A stretch of DNA of 5,529 nucleotides, taken from positions 1-5,529 of the forward strand of contig JALOBD010000139.1 of assembly GCA_023228445.1 (NCBI GenBank), read 5' to 3'. Position numbers and translations under genes: made by a program. The notes under the pieces are model-generated. The model was not told the origin of the DNA. It did not search any database and saw only the letters and a program-made list of their open reading frames with translations. The stretch is from Sphaerochaeta sp. GTDB taxonomy: Bacteria; Spirochaetota; Spirochaetia; Sphaerochaetales; Sphaerochaetaceae. This document shows, piece by piece, positions 1 through 5,529 of the stretch (its first letter is position 1; each line of letters starts with the position of its first letter).

Positions 1-793
1 CTCTCCAGCTGGTGCGGGGATTCACATCGCTGAGCGACTCTTGGGCGATTACCTCCAAGAGTGCCTCGTTCACTGCATGCCCTTTGGCTACCGCCTCGGC
101 TTTTGGTGAGCGCACCGGAATCGGGGCGGCTACCCCGAAAGCGATGCGCAGGCGATCGATCTGCTTCTTGTCCCCAGTGAGGCGGACGTTCACCGAACAT
201 CCGAGGGTGGCGATGTCCATCGCTTTGCGCATCGCGTACTTGGTGTAGAAGCCGTGGGTGTTGCGGTAGCTCTCCTCTGGGATGCGGATGCCGGTGAGGA
301 TCTCCCCCGCTCTCAGATCCACCTTCCCCGGCGAGAGGTTGAACTCGAGGTAGGGGAGGACACGCGTCCCCTGGAGGCTGGTGATCTCGAGGACTGCGTC
401 ATACGCCTTGAGCGTCGAGGCGCTGTCTGCGCTGGTCACGCCGTTGCAGATATTGCCGCCGATGGTGCCGATGTTGCGCACCTGCGGCCCGCCGATCTGG
501 CTCATCGCCTCACCGAGGACTGGCAGATGCTCGCGGATGACCGGGCTCATCGAGACATCGGTGAAGCTGGTCAGCGGACGGATGAGAATTGTCCCGTCCT
601 CCTCGAGGCAGATTCCCCGCAGTTCATCGAGGCCGTAGATGTTGATCAAATCACAACCGGCGAGCTTGCCCTCACGGATCTTGATCAGGATGTCGCTGCC
701 ACCGGCAAGGATCAGGGCCTCGGGGTGTTCCGCCTTCAGGGCGAGTGCCTCGGCGATGGTCTTCGGTTCGTACAGGGTGTTGAAATTATACAT
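1..793 (-). CDS. xdhB: Xanthine dehydrogenase-type FAD-binding subunit XdhB (3' end cut by window edge)
   Basis: I translated 264 residues by hand from ATG at 793-791; the frame stays open to position 1, so the C-terminus (about 30 residues, judged from E. coli XdhB/YgeT as remembered) lies outside. It is the FAD subunit of a split molybdenum hydroxylase, passing electrons from the [2Fe-2S] subunit to FAD and on to NAD or another acceptor in the cytoplasm. Both FAD-contact motifs of the CO dehydrogenase medium-chain family are present: LAGGSDILI at residues 29-37 and RNIGTIGGNIC at 106-116, followed by SADS at 121-124. The visible end, NPRTSWR, matches the NxR(T/S)SWR stretch before the C-terminal helix of this family. 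There is no cysteine-rich insert, which argues against a 4-hydroxybenzoyl-CoA reductase beta subunit. The start is supported by AAGGAA at 801-806, 7 bases upstream; the ATG at 797-795 runs into a stop after two codons. It follows xdhA by 13 bases, so the two are cotranscribed. Confidence 0.93.
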   Translation of the reverse strand, partial: MYNFNTLYEPKTIAEALALKAEHPEALILAGGSDILIKIREGKLAGCDLINIYGLDELRGICLEEDGTILIRPLTSFTDVSMSPVIREHLPVLGEAMSQIGGPQVRNIGTIGGNICNGVTSADSASTLKAYDAVLEITSLQGTRVLPYLEFNLSPGKVDLRAGEILTGIRIPEESYRNTHGFYTKYAMRKAMDIATLGCSVNVRLTGDKKQIDRLRIAFGVAAPIPVRSPKAEAVAKGHAVNEALLEVIAQESLSDVNPRTSWR

Positions 794-806
794 ACATCAC
801 TTCCTT

Positions 807-3095
807 CTATTTGATCAGGCCGGCGGCGCTGAACTCATCAAAGAGCCGTTCGGGGTGCAAGGGCGCTGCGTTGATGGACACGCCGGTTGCATTGAGCACC
901 GCGTTGCGGATCGCCGGGGCGACAGGAATCGTCGGTGGTTCTCCGAGGGCCTTGTTTCCGTAGGGGCCGGTCGGGTCGATGGTCTCGACGAATTGGCCGT
1001 GAAGCTCAGGCGTATCGATGGCGGTCATCAACTTGTAGTCGAGCAGGTTGTCGTTGAGCATCCGCCCCGTCTTGGGGTCGAACTTGTGGTGTTCGTAGAG
1101 CGCGTAGCCGAGGCCCATGCTCATGCCCCCGTGGACCTGGCCCATGGCGGTCTGATGGTTGAGGATCCGTCCCGAGTCGTGGACGTTGATGATGTCCACC
1201 ACTTTGATCTGGCAGAGGGGGATATCCACCTCGACTTCGACGAAGCAGGTGCCGAAGGCGTAGGTATTGTCGGTGCAGTGGTGGCTCTCCTCGGCAGCAA
1301 TGTGTGTCGAGTTGTCCATGTTGTAACACGACTCGAGGGCTACCTCTTCGACCGAGAGCAGCGGTTGGTCCTGGTTGGTGTGGACGATCATATTCTCCTT
1401 GATGTCCAGGTCCCACGGGTCCTTCTTCAGCATGTAGCCGGCGTACTCGAGGATCTTGCCCTTGAAGCTCTCACCTGTCTTCTTCACCGCCATCCCGCTG
1501 ACGTATGACTGACGGCTGCCGTAGGCACCGCTATCCCAGGGGGTGACGTCGGTATCCTGTCGGCTGACGAAGTGAATCTTGTCCAGCGTCACCCCGATCG
1601 TCTCGGCGGCCATCATCGAGAAGACCGTATCGGCGCCTTGACCGATCTCGGTCGCCCCCATCTGGACCTGCAGCGACCCATCCTGGTTGAGCAGCATCCG
1701 CACGGAGGAGGTCTCCAAGTTGATGGGATAGACCCCACTCTTGTAACAGAAGATCGACATGCCCACCCCCCTGCGGATGGGGCCGCTCTGTGTGGCGTAC
1801 TCAGCTCGTTTACGGTCGTAGTCGAGGTAGGCGGCACCGCGTTCGATGCACTCCTGCAAGCCGGTGGAGTGGCAGGTGATCGTTGTCGGCCCGTCGACGT
1901 AGCCCAGCTTCATCATATTCTGGGTACGGATGGCGATCGGGTCATGGCCGGTGATGCGGCAGATGTCGTCGATGTGGCTCTCCAGGGCGAACATCGACTG
2001 GGGGATGCCGTAGGCACGCATCGCCCCGGCGGTGGTGAGGTTGGTGTAGACGGTATACGCCTCCCCCTTGATGGCCCCCACCGGGTAGAGCATCCGGAAG
2101 GCGTTGGCCGCGTTGGCGGCCAGCGCGTGGCCGTGGCTGGCGTAGCCGCCTTGGTTGGAGTAGACCTTGATGGAGCGTGCGGCAAAGGAGCCGTCATCCC
2201 TGACATAGGTGGTGAGGTGAAACTTCATTGCGTGGCGGGTACGCGTTGCGTGGAAGGTCTCCTCACGGGTGTAGGCGAGCACCACCGGCCGACCGCCGAC
2301 CCGGGTGGTGAGGTAGGCGTTCAGCGGTTCGGTCAGCGCATCCTGCCGGTTTCCAAAGCCCCCGCCAAGGTAGGGCTTGATGAGGCGCACCTCTCCAAAT
2401 CCGATGCCCAGGGCCTGGGCGCACATGCGCCTGACGAGGTGGGGCAGCTGGGTGGCCGCCACGACGACGACCTTGCCCGCCTCCATATAAGCCCAGGAGT
2501 TGGCCGGCTCGATGTGGCAGTGGCTGACCACCGGCGTCTCGTACTCTCCTTCGATCTTGGTAAGCCCACGCTCCTTGATGGCCTCCTCATAGTCGCCGAT
2601 CTCGTAGGAGGTCGCCTTGACGATATTGTCGGGCCGCTCCTCGTGGAGGACACAGGCACCCTCCTTCATCGCCTCATCGATGGTGAGCATCGGCTCGTAC
2701 TCCTCGTAGACGACCGTGATCTTCGAAGCGGCGATGTCGGCAGCCATCTGGGTCTCGGCGATGACTGCGGCGATATCATCGGCGTAGCAACGCACTCGGG
2801 CGTTGAGAAGCTTGCGGTCAGCGATGTCCTGATAGCGGGGGTTGGTCGACCACGGGTGGCCGGCGGTGGGGAATTGGATATCGGGGACATCGAAGCAGGT
2901 GACGATGTCGATGACGCCATCGACCTTCCACGCCTCACTGAGGTCGAACTCCTTGACCCACCCGTTTGCGATGGTGGAGTGCAGGACCTTTGCATAGAGC
3001 GCATGGGCCGGCACGGTATCGGGTGTGTACTTCGCTTTTCCCGTCACTTTGTCATATGCATCGACGCGATTGGGGGAAGTTCCAATGATTTGCAT
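807..3095 (-). CDS. xdhA: Xanthine dehydrogenase-type molybdenum-binding subunit XdhA
   Basis: Complete 762-residue large subunit, close to the usual length for stand-alone molybdopterin subunits (E. coli XdhA/YgeS is about 750). It holds the Mo-pterin cofactor and hydroxylates the substrate, probably hypoxanthine/xanthine or a similar heterocycle. The N-terminal a/b-hammerhead domain begins with RVDAYDKVTGKAKY (10-23). Mo-site elements follow in order: Q216 in ATQLPH (bovine Gln767 position), GGGFG at 244-248 with F247 (Phe798), Q251 where bovine XDH has Glu802, GAMRAYG with R360 (Arg880), EIGQGADT at 483-490, GQVHGG at 652-657, and ALGEPP with E719 as the catalytic base (Glu1261). Stretches around 479-532 and 715-735 are very like E. 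coli XdhA as I remember it. There is no signal peptide, so it is cytoplasmic. The start is fixed by AGGAGG at 3101-3106, 5 bases before the ATG. First gene of the operon, followed by xdhB. Substrate is inferred; nicotinate or hydroxypyrimidine hydroxylases share the fold. Confidence 0.94.
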   Translation of the reverse strand: MQIIGTSPNRVDAYDKVTGKAKYTPDTVPAHALYAKVLHSTIANGWVKEFDLSEAWKVDGVIDIVTCFDVPDIQFPTAGHPWSTNPRYQDIADRKLLNARVRCYADDIAAVIAETQMAADIAASKITVVYEEYEPMLTIDEAMKEGACVLHEERPDNIVKATSYEIGDYEEAIKERGLTKIEGEYETPVVSHCHIEPANSWAYMEAGKVVVVAATQLPHLVRRMCAQALGIGFGEVRLIKPYLGGGFGNRQDALTEPLNAYLTTRVGGRPVVLAYTREETFHATRTRHAMKFHLTTYVRDDGSFAARSIKVYSNQGGYASHGHALAANAANAFRMLYPVGAIKGEAYTVYTNLTTAGAMRAYGIPQSMFALESHIDDICRITGHDPIAIRTQNMMKLGYVDGPTTITCHSTGLQECIERGAAYLDYDRKRAEYATQSGPIRRGVGMSIFCYKSGVYPINLETSSVRMLLNQDGSLQVQMGATEIGQGADTVFSMMAAETIGVTLDKIHFVSRQDTDVTPWDSGAYGSRQSYVSGMAVKKTGESFKGKILEYAGYMLKKDPWDLDIKENMIVHTNQDQPLLSVEEVALESCYNMDNSTHIAAEESHHCTDNTYAFGTCFVEVEVDIPLCQIKVVDIINVHDSGRILNHQTAMGQVHGGMSMGLGYALYEHHKFDPKTGRMLNDNLLDYKLMTAIDTPELHGQFVETIDPTGPYGNKALGEPPTIPVAPAIRNAVLNATGVSINAAPLHPERLFDEFSAAGLIK

Positions 3096-3106
3096 GAAGC
3101 CCTCCT

Positions 3107-3151
3107 GGCAGAATACCGAATTGACTGTGCCCTCTACTGTATCACAAGAGG
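3107..3151 (-). promoter_or_regulatory. Possible structured 5' leader of xdhA
   Basis: Downstream of the proposed promoter, the leader RNA can form CCUCU/AGAGG (3151-3147 with 3135-3131), a 5-bp stem with an 11-base loop containing GAUACA. A second, weaker stem of GGC-AC-AG with CUGCC (3131-3125 with 3111-3107) has a two-base bulge. It shares base 3131 with the first stem and ends directly before AGGAGG. Such structure could influence translation initiation, but the stems are short and I recognise no known riboswitch class. Confidence 0.2.
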
Positions 3152-3175
3152 AAGCGGTTGTTCTGTCCGTTTTTC

Positions 3176-3203
3176 ATGATACAACAGATGGCAACAATTT
3201 CAA
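3176..3203 (-). promoter_or_regulatory. Candidate sigma-70 promoter of xdhAB
   Basis: On the minus strand, TTGAAA (3203-3198, 5 of 6 to TTGACA) and TATCAT (3181-3176, 5 of 6 to TATAAT) are separated by 16 bases in an AT-rich stretch. Transcription would begin near 3169, giving a leader of roughly 70 bases before the xdhA ATG. A TGTATCA box overlaps the -10 element, a position where a bound repressor would block initiation. Found by eye; no transcription data. Confidence 0.5.
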
Positions 3204-3271
3204 GGAATTTCACTACATTTGCCCATTTTTTTGATGTATCGAACGCTTTGGTGGCCAACTAATTATGTGTT

Positions 3272-3285
3272 GCACAATCTTGTGC
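3272..3285. promoter_or_regulatory. Perfect 6-bp dyad, operator-like
   Basis: GCACAATCTTGTGC is a perfect 6-bp inverted repeat around a 2-base centre, about 70 bases upstream of the proposed xdhA -35 element. Its size and symmetry fit a site for a dimeric helix-turn-helix regulator. No regulator gene lies in the window, so the partner is unknown. Confidence 0.35.
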
Positions 3286-3397
3286 TGATTGGCTTGAACA
3301 ACATGTACCAGATCGCCTCCCACATCATCGTTGCTGTATCGTCATCGGGCCAAGAAAGGGACCATCATCAAGTGCTTGGGTACACACCACCGCCCCT

Positions 3398-3475
3398 CTC
3401 ATCTGCAGGACCCGATGACCATCATGATGGGTGGTTTCGCCCTGGCCCTGGCACCGCTATACACTCACAGATGAG
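3398..3475. repeat. Inverted repeat CTCATCTG/CAGATGAG enclosing a 12-bp palindrome
   Basis: CTCATCTG (3398-3405) and CAGATGAG (3468-3475) are exact inverted copies 62 bases apart, with the perfect palindrome CCATCATGATGG at 3419-3430 between them. Part of the palindrome (GACCATCAT) also recurs near 3360-3368. The role is unknown; it could be an operator, the remnant of a coding sequence, or chance. Confidence 0.25.
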
Positions 3476-3579
3476 CCCCGTTGAGGGGACGTGAGGAGGG
3501 CAGGGGCGCGCCATGCAGCGTACGGTGATGCCGGGACCGTGCCCTCATCACTCCTCTTCGATGCACCGGCCAAGAAGGG

Positions 3580-4536
3580 CTAATATCCTCGCACAAAGTC
3601 CACCACGTTCTTCATGGCAGTGCCGCTGCGATAGCTCCTGAGGTTCTCTACAAAGAGGTTGAAGATTGCGTGGGAGTTGCGGTAAGAGAGTCCGCTTGCG
3701 TGGGGGGTGATGAGGACGTTGGGGAGGGTCCAGAGTGGGCTCTCCGGCGGAAGTGGTTCAACGGTGGTGACATCGAGTCCTGAGCCGGCAATCTGGCCAC
3801 GCCGCAGCGCTTCGATGAGGGCCGCTTCGTCAACCAGTGATCCGCGAGCGACGTTGTAGAGGTAGGCGGTCTTCTTCATCAACGCAAGGCGTGGGGCGTC
3901 CATCAGGTGCTCGGTCTCGGCGGTGGAGGCAGCGCAGAGGACGACGTGGTCGGCTTCCCCCAGGAGGGTGTCCAACTCCCCGGTGGTATGAAGCTCATCG
4001 ACATAGGCGGGTTTCTCTGCCCAGCTGCGCTTGACGACCACCGTCTGCAGCCCATGGGCTTTTGCCCGTTTGGCAAGGTTTGTACCGATGTCGCCGAATC
4101 CGATGATGAGGATCGTGCTCTGTGAGAGGTCCTGCTGAGGAACATACCCCTTCCAGACCTGCCCTTTCATCTGGTCGTGGTAGCAAAAGAGGTGGTGGTT
4201 GAAGCCGATGACCATGCCCATGATATGATCGGCGATCTCAGGTCCGTACGTTCCTCGCGCATTGGTGAGGATGATATCCTCATTGGCAAAGAGGCGTTTG
4301 TCCAGGTACTGGCCCACGCCGGAGGAGGGGGTCTGCAGCCACCGCAGCTTCGTGGCATGGATCAGGTCGCGGGGTTTGGCAGAACCGACGATGATCTGGG
4401 CATCGCCCAAGAGGTTGATGTGGTAGGAGGCGGAGGGAGCACTGGTGAGCTGGATGTCACCAAACTCAGAAAGGAGGGCATCACGCTCACTGTCATCGGG
4501 ATGAAAGTAGCTGCTGGTCAAAAAGAGGATCTTCAT
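3580..4536 (-). CDS. D-2-hydroxyacid dehydrogenase, probably NADP-preferring
   Basis: Complete 318-residue cytoplasmic oxidoreductase that interconverts a 2-keto acid and its D-2-hydroxy acid using NAD(P)H. Family hallmarks are all present: the Rossmann loop GFGDIG at 146-151, NVARGSLVDE at 228-237 with catalytic R231, TTVEPLP with E260, and ITPHAS with H279, completing the Arg-Glu-His triad. Length is typical (310-335). At the end of the second beta strand, where NAD enzymes carry an acidic residue, the sequence is VVVKRS (166-171); basic residues there are typical of NADP-using GhrA-like members. The start is supported by AGGA at 4544-4547, 7 bases before the ATG. The substrate (glyoxylate, hydroxypyruvate or another keto acid) cannot be told. 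The gene is divergent from the DUF488 gene, and 484 bases separate it from xdhA, so it is probably a separate transcription unit. Confidence 0.93.
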   Translation of the reverse strand: MKILFLTSSYFHPDDSERDALLSEFGDIQLTSAPSASYHINLLGDAQIIVGSAKPRDLIHATKLRWLQTPSSGVGQYLDKRLFANEDIILTNARGTYGPEIADHIMGMVIGFNHHLFCYHDQMKGQVWKGYVPQQDLSQSTILIIGFGDIGTNLAKRAKAHGLQTVVVKRSWAEKPAYVDELHTTGELDTLLGEADHVVLCAASTAETEHLMDAPRLALMKKTAYLYNVARGSLVDEAALIEALRRGQIAGSGLDVTTVEPLPPESPLWTLPNVLITPHASGLSYRNSHAIFNLFVENLRSYRSGTAMKNVVDFVRGY

Positions 4537-4565
4537 GGCGAAATCCTACTATTTCCCTTCTCTTG

Positions 4566-4583
4566 GGGCAAGCGCTCTTGCCC
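4566..4583. promoter_or_regulatory. 7-bp inverted repeat in the divergent intergenic region
   Basis: GGGCAAG and CTTGCCC are perfect inverted copies around a 4-base centre (CGCT), in the middle of the 88 bases between the dehydrogenase and DUF488 genes. The position suggests an operator serving both genes. There is no T-run on either side, so it is not a typical terminator. Confidence 0.35.
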
Positions 4584-4606
4584 TCGCTCCACTCTCGCGG
4601 TACAAA
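4578..4606 (+). promoter_or_regulatory. Weak candidate promoter of the DUF488 gene
   Basis: TTGCCC (4578-4583, 4 of 6) and TACAAA (4601-4606, 4 of 6) are exactly 17 bases apart. The start would fall near 4613, at the first base of the AGGAGG, leaving a leader of only about 12 bases. Its -35 box is one arm of the inverted repeat at 4566-4583. Confidence 0.22.
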
Positions 4607-4612
4607 AGAGGT

Positions 4613-4618
4613 AGGAGG
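4613..4618 (+). promoter_or_regulatory. Ribosome binding site setting the DUF488 gene start
   Basis: AGGAGG lies 6 bases before the ATG at 4625. The same frame is open back to an ATG at 4535, but that start lacks such a site, overlaps the divergent gene's start codon, and would add a low-complexity stretch, so 4625 is preferred. Confidence 0.85.
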
Positions 4619-4624
4619 CCAGCC

Positions 4625-5527
4625 ATGCTCAATCGACGTAAAGTGCTCCTCTCCCTCTTCAACCAAAGCGAGAGGCTGATATCCACCAAGCGGGTGAATC
4701 TTCTCCTCGCCCTCTTGGCCTTGGTAGAGGAGAAACCCTCCTTCCAGTTCGTTCCGACGGTCAACGGTCCCCACTCAATCGACCTTGTCCACGACCTGCG
4801 CGCCTTCGAGAAGGCAGGGGAGGTCACCATGCAGGAGGAATCGATCACCATCGTGGAGGAGCGAACAGACCCGCTCTCCTACGCCCTCGATGAGGTCGAA
4901 CAAGAACTGCTGCTCGAAACCCTTGCCACACACGGCTCGAAGAGCGAAGTGGCGCTCCTCGATGAGGTCCTGGCGGCCCGACCCTTCTATGGCATCCGCA
5001 CCGAGCGAAGCGATGGGAGGATCGAAGCGATCAGGAGGGAGATCCTATCCGCCCCGAGCGGGCTGTACACCCTCGGCTACGAGGGGCTCTCCATCGATGG
5101 GTTCATCAACCACCTCATCGCCAATCATGTGACGACGGTGGTGGATGTGCGTGAGTTCGCCTTCTCAAGGCGCAGTGAGTTTGCCAAGACAAACCTTGAG
5201 GAGGCGCTCGGCTTTGGTCAGATCACCTACATCGGTATGCCCGAGGTGGGTATCCCCACCAAGGCGCGCAAGGAGATCCTCGAACACAAGAGCAAGGAGG
5301 AGCTGCTCGAGTACTACGAAGTGGAGATCCTCCCCACCACCGCCTCATACGCCACCAAGATAGCTGAGTTGGTCAAGGCGGGCAACATCGCCCTCATCTG
5401 CCATGAAGAGGATCCGGGCGAGTGCCATCGCTCGCACTTCTCTGCCTTTGTCCTTGCCAATGAACCCTCCATCGGTGCGGTCCATGACATCCGTACCAAG
5501 GACGTGGAGGAGCGGGGGTGGTGGTAG
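4625..5527 (+). CDS. DUF488 domain protein with N-terminal winged-helix-like region
   Basis: A 300-residue protein of unknown function. The C-terminal half is a DUF488 domain: YTLGYEG (148-154, the usual TIGHS-like opening), FINHLIANHVTTVVDVRE (160-177) with SRR at 181-183, the GMPEVG turn (204-209), and the diagnostic ALICHEEDPGECHRS (256-270), with C259, C267, H268 and R269 intact. Stand-alone DUF488 proteins are about 120-180 residues, so the first ~145 residues are an added part. There, RVNLLLALLALVEEKP (23-38), FVPTVNGPHSIDLVHDLRAFEKAGEV (42-67) and SITIVEE (73-79) read like a winged helix, resembling the FVPY-x-YGPFS-type region that I recall in other long DUF488 proteins and in Panacea/SocA-like domains. 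Residues 80-145 are charged and probably helical. No signal peptide or membrane segment is seen. The conserved cysteines suggest catalysis or metal binding, but the role is unknown. It ends two bases before the window edge. Confidence 0.88.
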   Translation: MLNRRKVLLSLFNQSERLISTKRVNLLLALLALVEEKPSFQFVPTVNGPHSIDLVHDLRAFEKAGEVTMQEESITIVEERTDPLSYALDEVEQELLLETLATHGSKSEVALLDEVLAARPFYGIRTERSDGRIEAIRREILSAPSGLYTLGYEGLSIDGFINHLIANHVTTVVDVREFAFSRRSEFAKTNLEEALGFGQITYIGMPEVGIPTKARKEILEHKSKEELLEYYEVEILPTTASYATKIAELVKAGNIALICHEEDPGECHRSHFSAFVLANEPSIGAVHDIRTKDVEERGWW

Positions 5528-5529
5528 GA

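Larger units (their letters stand above)
3138..3341. repeat. Four TGTATC boxes upstream of xdhA
   Basis: The hexamer TGTATC occurs at 3138-3143, 3235-3240 and 3335-3340 on the plus strand and at 3183-3178 on the minus strand. The first and the minus-strand copy form an inverted TGTATCA pair (3138-3144 and 3177-3183) that brackets the proposed start of transcription; the third lies upstream of the -35 box, and the fourth is more distant. I did not see the hexamer elsewhere in the window by eye. It may be a regulator half-site; the regulator is unknown and irregular spacing leaves chance possible. Confidence 0.3.
3096..3579. other. 484-base intergenic region upstream of xdhA
   Basis: No convincing gene lies here. 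The part nearest xdhA (3096-3250) is AT-richer and holds a promoter, leader hairpins and TGTATC boxes. A perfect 6-bp dyad lies at 3272-3285. The GC-rich part next to the dehydrogenase gene (about 3300-3579) holds a 12-bp palindrome at 3419-3430, an 8-bp inverted repeat (3398-3405 with 3468-3475) and two small hairpins: CCCC/GGGG at 3476-3488, and ACGGT/ACCGT at 3522-3540. None is followed by a T-run on the minus strand, so I cannot point to an intrinsic terminator for the dehydrogenase gene. Short stretches near 3303-3340 and 3400-3471 have codon-like GC at third positions in two different frames and might be a decayed gene. The length suggests xdhA has its own control region. Confidence 0.7.

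Noticed and set aside
254..1508. Plus-strand open frames of 186 (254-814) and 289 codons (639-1508)
   Set aside because: Both are antisense to xdhB and xdhA, overlap each other, and show no recognisable domain.
1572..3179. 535-codon open frame on the plus strand
   Set aside because: It lies almost wholly antisense to xdhA, whose motifs are unambiguous. The translation is low-complexity (rich in D, V, G, H, L) as expected for a shadow of a GC-rich gene.
3219..3494. 91-codon plus-strand frame starting MPIFLMYR
   Set aside because: No ribosome binding site, an AT-rich first third and a disordered C-terminal half. At most a remnant, noted as a finding rather than a gene.
3505..3512. Palindrome GGCGCGCC
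   Set aside because: A rare-cutter restriction sequence expected by chance in GC-rich DNA; no further symmetry around it.
4543..4571. Minus-strand promoter TTGCCC-17-TAGGAT for the dehydrogenase gene
   Set aside because: The -10 box overlaps the AGGA ribosome binding site, and transcription would begin at about the start codon, which does not fit a translated leader.
4535..4624. Upstream ATG extending the DUF488 protein by 30 residues
   Set aside because: The AGGAGG at 4613-4618 fits the ATG at 4625; the longer start overlaps the divergent gene's start codon and adds no conserved sequence.
1..5529. CRISPR arrays, tRNA or rRNA genes, insertion sequences, toxin-antitoxin pairs
   Set aside because: No regularly spaced repeats, tRNA-like cloverleaf, transposase or terminal inverted repeats were seen.

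Overview
The window looks like ordinary bacterial chromosome: moderately high GC (high fifties percent, judged by eye), dense coding, and strong AGGAGG-type ribosome binding sites. The taxon cannot be fixed from the sequence. A three-subunit (split) molybdenum hydroxylase of the E. coli YgeS/YgeT type suggests an anaerobic or facultative purine user; Firmicutes and Spirochaetota are plausible, but this is a guess.

Layout. Positions 1-793 (minus) hold most of xdhB, the FAD subunit of a xanthine dehydrogenase-type enzyme, cut by the left edge. Positions 807-3095 (minus) hold complete xdhA, the molybdopterin subunit, 13 bases upstream of xdhB in one operon. The [2Fe-2S] subunit (xdhC) is expected just beyond the left edge. 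Positions 3096-3579 contain no convincing gene. This stretch holds a good sigma-70-type promoter for xdhA, a short leader with possible hairpins, four copies of the hexamer TGTATC, and two perfect dyads. Positions 3580-4536 (minus) hold a complete D-2-hydroxyacid dehydrogenase with an intact catalytic triad and a probable NADP-type cofactor pocket. A divergent 88-base intergenic region with a 7-bp inverted repeat separates it from a plus-strand gene at 4625-5527. That gene encodes a 300-residue protein with an N-terminal winged-helix-like part and a C-terminal DUF488 domain.

Function. XdhA and XdhB would form a cytoplasmic heterotrimer with the missing iron-sulfur subunit, hydroxylating a purine or related N-heterocycle and passing electrons through Fe-S to FAD. 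The dehydrogenase reduces a 2-keto acid and has no evident link to xdh. It has its own start and a 484-base gap before xdhA. The DUF488 fusion is the least understood gene here. No clearly new multi-gene system is visible; the most open points are the regulatory region before xdhA and the DUF488 fusion.
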